DNA from: Lujinxingia vulgaris
GTDB lineage: Bacteria; Myxococcota_A; Bradymonadia; Bradymonadales; Bradymonadaceae
Reading direction: 5' to 3'
NCBI RefSeq assembly: GCF_007997005.1
Contig: NZ_VOSL01000059.1
Span: forward strand, 124,001-188,000
DNA: 64,000 bases
Part shown: piece after piece, positions 59,262 through 64,000 of the stretch
Numbering within the stretch: position 1 is the stretch's first letter
How the letters are laid out: every line of letters begins with the position of its first letter
Notes under the pieces: generated by a model
What the model was told of the DNA's origin: nothing
Database searches by the model: none
The model's input: the letters and a program-made list of their open reading frames with translations, nothing else
Made by a program: the position numbers and the translations under genes

Positions 59262-60335
59262 TCACCAGCCGGAGCCGCCCGGGGGGTTGGTGTTCTGCGG
59301 GTTAGGCGCCTGCTGCGAACCGGCGGCGGCCGCGGCCGGTGCCGGCTCCGGTAGCGCGATGCGATCGCCGGCCTTCACGCCGGCTTCTTTGGCCTTGCCG
59401 ATGAGGTTACGGAAGGACTCGCTGGCATCCTGCAACTTCTTATCCCACACCGGATCGGGCTGCTTGCCGGCGATCTCACGGTGGTAGGTCACGATCGTGT
59501 ACGCCAGCGCGAAGGGCTCATAAAACGCCAGCTCCAGCAGGCGTCCGCCCACGCCAGCGAGCACCAGGGCGATAATAAACCCGAGCGTTTCCCACTCCGG
59601 CCCCAGCAGGCTGGAGACGAGCAGACCGGGCACGATGATCATCAGGAAAAAGGCCACGCCAAAGACCTTACCCAGCACCCACGCCTTGAGCGTCGTAAAG
59701 AGGATCGGCTTATAACTCTGACCGTAGAGCACGATGCCGTGGCGCGCGCTGTTCCAGACGTTCTCCTCGCGCTGCGCGATCGCATAGCTCAGGATCGCCT
59801 CATCCACGTACGAGAGCGAGCGGTTGATGATCCCCTGCACGATGCGAATGAGCTTTCGGAAGTCGCCGGGCAGCGGGATGAAGTTGATGATGCGCACAAA
59901 GGTGTTGGTAAACGCTTTGACCGTGCCGTTGATCAACGCGTCGAGCCCGAAGAGCACCGAGACGTCTTTGAAATATTTGGTGACAATGTCGCGCGCGTAC
60001 TGGATCTGGCCGGGACCTTTGGGCACCTCGCGGCCCAGCATCACCTCGGTCATCGCCGCGATATGCGCGCCTTTGACCATGTAGAGCAGGTAGCGCCGCG
60101 CCATGCGCCAGGCGAATCCCCCTGCCCCCATCGCAAAGAGCATGCAGATCACGCCCGCGATCGGCACCAGCTTGGAGACGAAAAACGCGATCGCCCCCCA
60201 GATCGCAAACCAGATCACCGCCACCAGGAAAAACCCGGCGTACACCGCCGCGTTCAGCCCTAAGAGCGGCACCGTCGCGCCCAGCAGCGAGACGGCCTCT
60301 TTCATATAACTTCCCTTCGTTTGATTCTGACTCAT
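59262..60335 (-). CDS. Multi-pass membrane protein of unknown family
   Basis: A 357-residue protein with several hydrophobic segments: about 12-60 (two spans), a re-entrant middle, and about 225-275. The central region (YARDIVTKYFKDVSVLFGLDALINGTVKAFTNTFVRIINF) looks amphipathic. The C-terminal tail is Pro/Ala/Gly-rich, ending PGGSGW. GGAGG before the ATG supports the start. I do not recognise a family; the pattern would fit a membrane-remodelling or structural protein. The gap downstream to the thiolase gene (268 bp) holds no gene. Confidence 0.65.
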   Translation of the reverse strand: MSQNQTKGSYMKEAVSLLGATVPLLGLNAAVYAGFFLVAVIWFAIWGAIAFFVSKLVPIAGVICMLFAMGAGGFAWRMARRYLLYMVKGAHIAAMTEVMLGREVPKGPGQIQYARDIVTKYFKDVSVLFGLDALINGTVKAFTNTFVRIINFIPLPGDFRKLIRIVQGIINRSLSYVDEAILSYAIAQREENVWNSARHGIVLYGQSYKPILFTTLKAWVLGKVFGVAFFLMIIVPGLLVSSLLGPEWETLGFIIALVLAGVGGRLLELAFYEPFALAYTIVTYHREIAGKQPDPVWDKKLQDASESFRNLIGKAKEAGVKAGDRIALPEPAPAAAAAGSQQAPNPQNTNPPGGSGW

Positions 60336-60512
60336 CGTCGCCCTCCGGGCTTCCCCGCTGCAGGTTCAAGATCCACGCCGCATCCCCCGCACGCGCCGTA
60401 ACGATGGCGAGCGCAGCGGGAGCGGCATCATGGTGAAGAACGCGCCAAACCTAACGCCCCAACCGCAGAGGGTCAACGCCGACACCGACGCTTGAGCGCA
60501 GAGACAGGCGCC

Positions 60513-61118
60513 TCAGGGGAAGAGACGGCGGCGCTCAAAGGGCGCCTGCGGCGCGCGGCGCACAAACTCCCAGCGATCGTGGAGGCGCGCCTCCCCGGCC
60601 TGCCAGAACTCGATGCGCGTGGGCACCACGCGCATCCCCGACCAGTGCGGCGGGCGCGTCACCGGCTGCCCCTCAAATCGGGCGGTGACCTCAGCCAGCG
60701 CCGCCTCAAGATCGGCGCGCGAGGCCAGCTCGCGGCTCTGCTGCGAGGCCCAGGCCCCCAGCTGGCTCTCCCGCGGGCGGCTGGCGAAGTAGGCGTCCGC
60801 CTCGTCCTCGCCCACCGCCTGCGCCGCGCCCTCCACGCGGACCTGCCGACCGAGCTCGGGCCAGAAGAAGGTCAGCGCGCAGCGCGGCTCCGAGAGCAAC
60901 GCGCGCCCCTTGCGGCTCTGCAGGTTGGTGTAAAAGACAAAGCCCTTGCGGTCGAACCCCTTGAGCAACACAATGCGCAGCGAAGGCTGCCCGTCGGCGT
61001 CGACGGTGGCCAGGCTCATCGCGGTGGGCTCGATCATCGCACTCTGGCGGGCCTGAGCAAACCAGGCGTCGAACCACTCAAAAGGATCCTCAAAGGGCAG
61101 CACAGCTTGTTGCGGCAT
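60513..61118 (-). CDS. pdxH: Pyridoxamine 5'-phosphate oxidase
   Basis: FMN enzyme that makes pyridoxal phosphate from PNP or PMP. Signatures: PTAMSLATVDADGQPSLRIVLLKGFDRKGFVFYTNLQSRKG, LRRRLFP-like ending FERRRLFP, and SQQSRELAS near residue 126 with phosphate-binding Arg and Ser. The 201-residue length is normal, and WSGMRVVPTRIEFWQAGEARLHDR is the conserved C-terminal block. GAGGAGG lies eight bases before the ATG. Confidence 0.95.
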   Translation of the reverse strand: MPQQAVLPFEDPFEWFDAWFAQARQSAMIEPTAMSLATVDADGQPSLRIVLLKGFDRKGFVFYTNLQSRKGRALLSEPRCALTFFWPELGRQVRVEGAAQAVGEDEADAYFASRPRESQLGAWASQQSRELASRADLEAALAEVTARFEGQPVTRPPHWSGMRVVPTRIEFWQAGEARLHDRWEFVRRAPQAPFERRRLFP

Positions 61119-61434
61119 AATCGATGCCTCCTCTCGGTTAGTTTAGCCGGGCAGGTGCGCCTGTGGGGTCGCTCCGGACTTTCAGTCGTGGCAACGGCGC
61201 TTAGCTTTGTAAGTAAGGGCCAGCGACGCCAACGACAAGACAGGATCGGGGAGGAATTCAACCTTTCGCACCCGCCCCGGTGTGCCCGCCGCTTGCGCAT
61301 CCCGCACCTCGCGCAACCGGGCCTGGGCGTCGTCGACCCGAAGGTGTCCTGATGAGCTTTCTGACCGCTGTGGCTTTGTTTCGCCAGGTTCTCAGCCCCT
61401 CAGCGCACACCCTGGCATGCATGGGAGTAAGCAA
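61119..61434. other. Intergenic region between pdxH and clpS
   Basis: Divergent leaders for pdxH and clpS. No gene, terminator or clear promoter pair stands out in these 316 bases. Confidence 0.4.
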
Positions 61435-61749
61435 TTGAGTCAGCACGATTGGGATAGTGATAGTGACGTCGTTACCGAGAAGAAAACCCGGCTCAAAAAA
61501 CCCCGGCTCTTCAAGGTGATCTTCCATAACGACAACTACACCACCATGGAGTTCGTCGTTCAGATCCTGGAGCAGGTCTTTCACAAAAGCCCCGCCGAGA
61601 GCGCCCAGATCATGTTGCGCGTGCACAACCACGGCAGCGGCGTCGCCGGCATCTACCCCCGGGAGGTTGCCGAGACCAAGCTGGAGACGACCATCGCGCT
61701 TGCCCGACGCGAGGGCCACCCGCTGATGGTCACCATGGAGCCGGAGTAG
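61435..61749 (+). CDS. clpS: ClpS, adaptor for the ClpAP protease
   Basis: Delivers N-degron proteins to ClpA. The diagnostic segment HNDNYTTMEFVVQILEQVFHKS and the later GVAGIYPREVAETK lie at about 30-80; the Asp/Asn residues in HNDNYT pocket the substrate N-terminus. The start is TTG at 61435, with GGAG seven bases upstream; in-frame ATG 61417 has no such site. Length 104 residues, typical. clpA follows after 120 bp on the same strand, the usual pairing. Confidence 0.93.
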   Translation: MSQHDWDSDSDVVTEKKTRLKKPRLFKVIFHNDNYTTMEFVVQILEQVFHKSPAESAQIMLRVHNHGSGVAGIYPREVAETKLETTIALARREGHPLMVTMEPE

Positions 61750-61869
61750 CCTCAACGAAGTCCACGCTGTCGCTGTGTTTTTGCTCGTTTTCATCATTAA
61801 GGCGGAGTGTGCTGCGCCTTAGAGACCATCCTCTACCCCTTTGCGGTCCTCTCGCCGGAGCCTTAGGTC

Positions 61870-64000
61870 ATGATTCAAAAAGATCTCGAAATCGCCCTCT
61901 TCGCGGCGGTCCGTGAGGCCAAGCAGCGCCGCCACGAGTATCTCACCTTAGAGCACCTGCTCTACGTCTTATGTTACGACGAGACCACTCGCCGCATCCT
62001 GCGCCATGTCGGCGCCGATGTGGATCGACTCACCCGCGATCTCGACGGCTTTCTCGAAGAGAACCTCGACCGCCTGCCGGCCGATATCAGCGCCGAGCCG
62101 GTGCAGACGGTGGCCTTTCAGCGGGTGATGCAGCGCGCGATCATGCACGTGCGCTCCTCCGGCCAAACCGAGGTCAACGGCGGCAACGTGCTCGTCGCCC
62201 TCTTCAGCGAGCCGGACAGCCACGCGGTCTTCTTTCTGGAGAACCAGAACGTCAGCCGCCTTGATGTCGTCTCTTACATCAGCCACGGCGTCAGCCGCCT
62301 GGACGAAGACGATCGCAGCGGCGACTCCTTCGACGAAGAGCCCGACTGGGAAGACGCCTCCCCGCGCATCGACGAGGAGGAAGACACCGACGGGGTGCAA
62401 AACCCGCTGGAGAGCTACTGCACCAACCTCGTCGAGCGCGCCAAAAAAGGTCGCATTGACCCGCTGATCGGCCGCGACTCCGAGATCGAGCGCACCGTCC
62501 AGGTTCTCTGCCGACGCCGCAAAAACAACCCGGTCTTCGTCGGCGACCCGGGCGTGGGCAAGACCGCAGTGGCCGAGGGGCTGGCCCGCCGCATTGCCCA
62601 CGGCCAGGTGCCCTCGGTGCTCGAAGACGCCGAGATCTGGTCGCTGGATCTGGGCGGGCTTCTGGCCGGCACCAAGTTCCGGGGCCAGTTTGAGCAGCGC
62701 CTCAAGGCGGTGATCAAGGCGTTGCAGAAACGCAATAACGCCATCCTCTTCATCGATGAGATCCACACCATTGTCGGCGCCGGCGCCACCAGCGGCTCCA
62801 CCATGGACGCCTCCAACATCCTCAAGCCGGCGCTGGGTGACGGCTCGCTGCGCTGCATCGGCTCGACCACCCACGAGGAGTTCCGCAAGAGCTTTGACCG
62901 CGACCGCGCCCTGGCCCGCCGCTTCCAGAAGATCGACATCATCGAGCCCACCATCGAGGAGACCCGCGAGATCTTGCGCGGGCTCAAGCGCCACTACGAG
63001 GCCTTCCACGACGTGATCTACACCGATGAGGCCATCGATATGGCCGCCGATCTAGCCGCCAAACACATCACCGAGCGCGCCCTGCCCGACAAAGCCATCG
63101 ACGTGATCGATGAGGCCGGCGCGCGCCACCGCATCCGCCGCGCGGAGCTGGCCTCCAACACCATCGACGCCGACCATATCGAAGACGTCGTCGCCAAGAT
63201 CGCCCGCATCCCGCAGCTCAAGGTGCAGGGCAGCGAAAAAGATCGCCTCCACCAGCTGCGCGCTTCGCTCAAGGAGACGGTCTACGGTCAGGACGACGCC
63301 ATCGACGCGGTGGTCACCGCCGTCAAGATGAACCGCGCCGGGCTGACCCGCCCCGACAAACCCGTGGGCAACTTCGTCTTCGCCGGCCCCACCGGCGTGG
63401 GTAAGACCGAGGTCGCCCGCCAGCTGGCCCAGGCTCTGGGCATCGCCTTTATTCGCTTCGACATGAGCGAATACATGGAGCGCCACGCCGTGAGCCGCCT
63501 CATCGGCGCGCCTCCCGGATACGTCGGCTACGACCAGGGCGGCCTGCTCACCGAGGCCATCCGCAAGACCCCGCACGCGGTGCTCCTGCTCGACGAGATC
63601 GAAAAGGCACACCCCGACATCTTCAACGTACTCTTGCAGGTAATGGATAACGCCAAACTCACCGACAACAACGGGCGAGAGGCTGATTTCAGAAACGTGA
63701 TCCTGATCATGACCTCGAACGCCGGCGCCCAGGACATGGCGCAGAATGTGGTGGGCTTTAACCAGGGTATTGACCTCTCCCGCGGCAACAAGGCTCTGGA
63801 AAAAACCTTCTCGCCCGAGTTCCGCAACCGCCTCGACGGGGTCATCGTCTTCAAGCCCCTGCCGCAGAGCGTGATCATGCGCGTGGTCGACAAGTTCGTC
63901 GACGAGCTGGAGTTCCAGCTCAGCGATCGTAACGTGCGCGTGACCCTCGACGACGACGCCCGCGCCTGGCTCGCCAGCCGCGGCTACGACGAGAAACTCG
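61870..64000 (+). CDS. clpA: ClpA, ATPase subunit of ClpAP (cut by window end)
   Basis: AAA+ unfoldase that feeds substrates to ClpP. The N-terminal Clp_N repeats (about 1-145: LEHLLYVLCYDETTRRIL) bind ClpS. The first ATPase domain has Walker A GDPGVGKT and Walker B ILFIDEIHT; the second has GPTGVGKTEVA and VLLLDEIEKAHPDIFNVLLQ. About 710 residues are visible, so only the C-terminal end, including the ClpP-docking loop region's tail, is missing. A short acidic linker (DEDDRSGDSFDEEPDWEDA) separates Clp_N from the first ATPase. Possible RBS is weak (GGAG ten bases off). Co-directional with clpS. Confidence 0.95.
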   Translation, partial: MIQKDLEIALFAAVREAKQRRHEYLTLEHLLYVLCYDETTRRILRHVGADVDRLTRDLDGFLEENLDRLPADISAEPVQTVAFQRVMQRAIMHVRSSGQTEVNGGNVLVALFSEPDSHAVFFLENQNVSRLDVVSYISHGVSRLDEDDRSGDSFDEEPDWEDASPRIDEEEDTDGVQNPLESYCTNLVERAKKGRIDPLIGRDSEIERTVQVLCRRRKNNPVFVGDPGVGKTAVAEGLARRIAHGQVPSVLEDAEIWSLDLGGLLAGTKFRGQFEQRLKAVIKALQKRNNAILFIDEIHTIVGAGATSGSTMDASNILKPALGDGSLRCIGSTTHEEFRKSFDRDRALARRFQKIDIIEPTIEETREILRGLKRHYEAFHDVIYTDEAIDMAADLAAKHITERALPDKAIDVIDEAGARHRIRRAELASNTIDADHIEDVVAKIARIPQLKVQGSEKDRLHQLRASLKETVYGQDDAIDAVVTAVKMNRAGLTRPDKPVGNFVFAGPTGVGKTEVARQLAQALGIAFIRFDMSEYMERHAVSRLIGAPPGYVGYDQGGLLTEAIRKTPHAVLLLDEIEKAHPDIFNVLLQVMDNAKLTDNNGREADFRNVILIMTSNAGAQDMAQNVVGFNQGIDLSRGNKALEKTFSPEFRNRLDGVIVFKPLPQSVIMRVVDKFVDELEFQLSDRNVRVTLDDDARAWLASRGYDEKL

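Overview
The window is high-GC (about 65% by eye) bacterial DNA with dense genes, many four-base start/stop overlaps and many secreted lipoproteins. RCC1-repeat lipoproteins, a Ser/Thr kinase fused to a formylglycine-generating-enzyme (FGE)-like domain, AgmX/PglI-type domains, Tad minor pilins and a CarH-type regulator together suggest a delta-proteobacterial relative, most likely Bradymonadales (Bradymonadota) or a myxobacterium. This assignment is inferred from gene content; no rRNA or tRNA gene is present to test it.

Layout. 1-2.0 kb: two tandem RCC1-repeat proteins, the first cut by the window edge. 2.0-2.7 kb: gap with a terminator and a 50-bp tandem repeat. 2.7-9.7 kb (minus strand): uppP, two RdgC-related genes, putA and a beta-CASP-like metallohydrolase. 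9.9-12.9 kb (plus): TPR membrane protein, a small acidic protein, a DUF1844 protein, an HtrA-type lipoprotein protease and a small membrane protein. 12.9-14.9 kb (minus): Sua5/TsaC and a HAD phosphatase. 15-19 kb: repeats, rpmE (zinc-ligand-free L31), a HARE-HTH/Arg-Ser/Mrr-like protein and lipB, followed by two copies of a ~100-bp hairpin element. 19-22.6 kb (minus): MurA with Asp in place of the usual catalytic Cys, an HD hydrolase and a lipoprotein.

22.7-29.4 kb is an accessory segment: partly lower GC, lipoproteins, two near-identical SDR genes made by a scrambled duplication, gene remnants and a 41/42-bp tandem array. Three genes here and just beyond share a candidate promoter, TTGACA-N17-TCGAAT. 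29.5-34.4 kb is a xanthine dehydrogenase operon (xdhA, xdhB, xdhC). 34.5-39.4 kb holds a lipoprotein, an outer-membrane beta-barrel, a CarH-like B12 photoreceptor with a probable 11-bp direct-repeat operator, and a divergent glutathionyl-hydroquinone reductase. 39.5-44.3 kb is a Tad minor-pilin operon without its motor genes. 44.7-49.1 kb holds comM/yifB and the kinase-FGE fusion, which overlap tail to tail.

49.3-64 kb: a cupredoxin-like lipoprotein that has lost copper ligands, a DUF2270 membrane protein, phhA, an exported TldD-like lipoprotein peptidase, two small genes, a response regulator with a degenerate HD-GYP-like domain, a membrane protein, a sugar/inositol-phosphate nucleotidyltransferase, a thiolase, another membrane protein, pdxH, clpS, and clpA running off the end. 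Themes are envelope biogenesis (uppP, murA, HtrA, lipoproteins, pili), amino-acid and purine catabolism (putA, phhA, xdh), regulated proteolysis (ClpS/ClpA, HtrA, TldD-like) and signalling (kinase, response regulator, CarH). Starts were moved inward wherever a good ribosome-binding site marks an internal codon.
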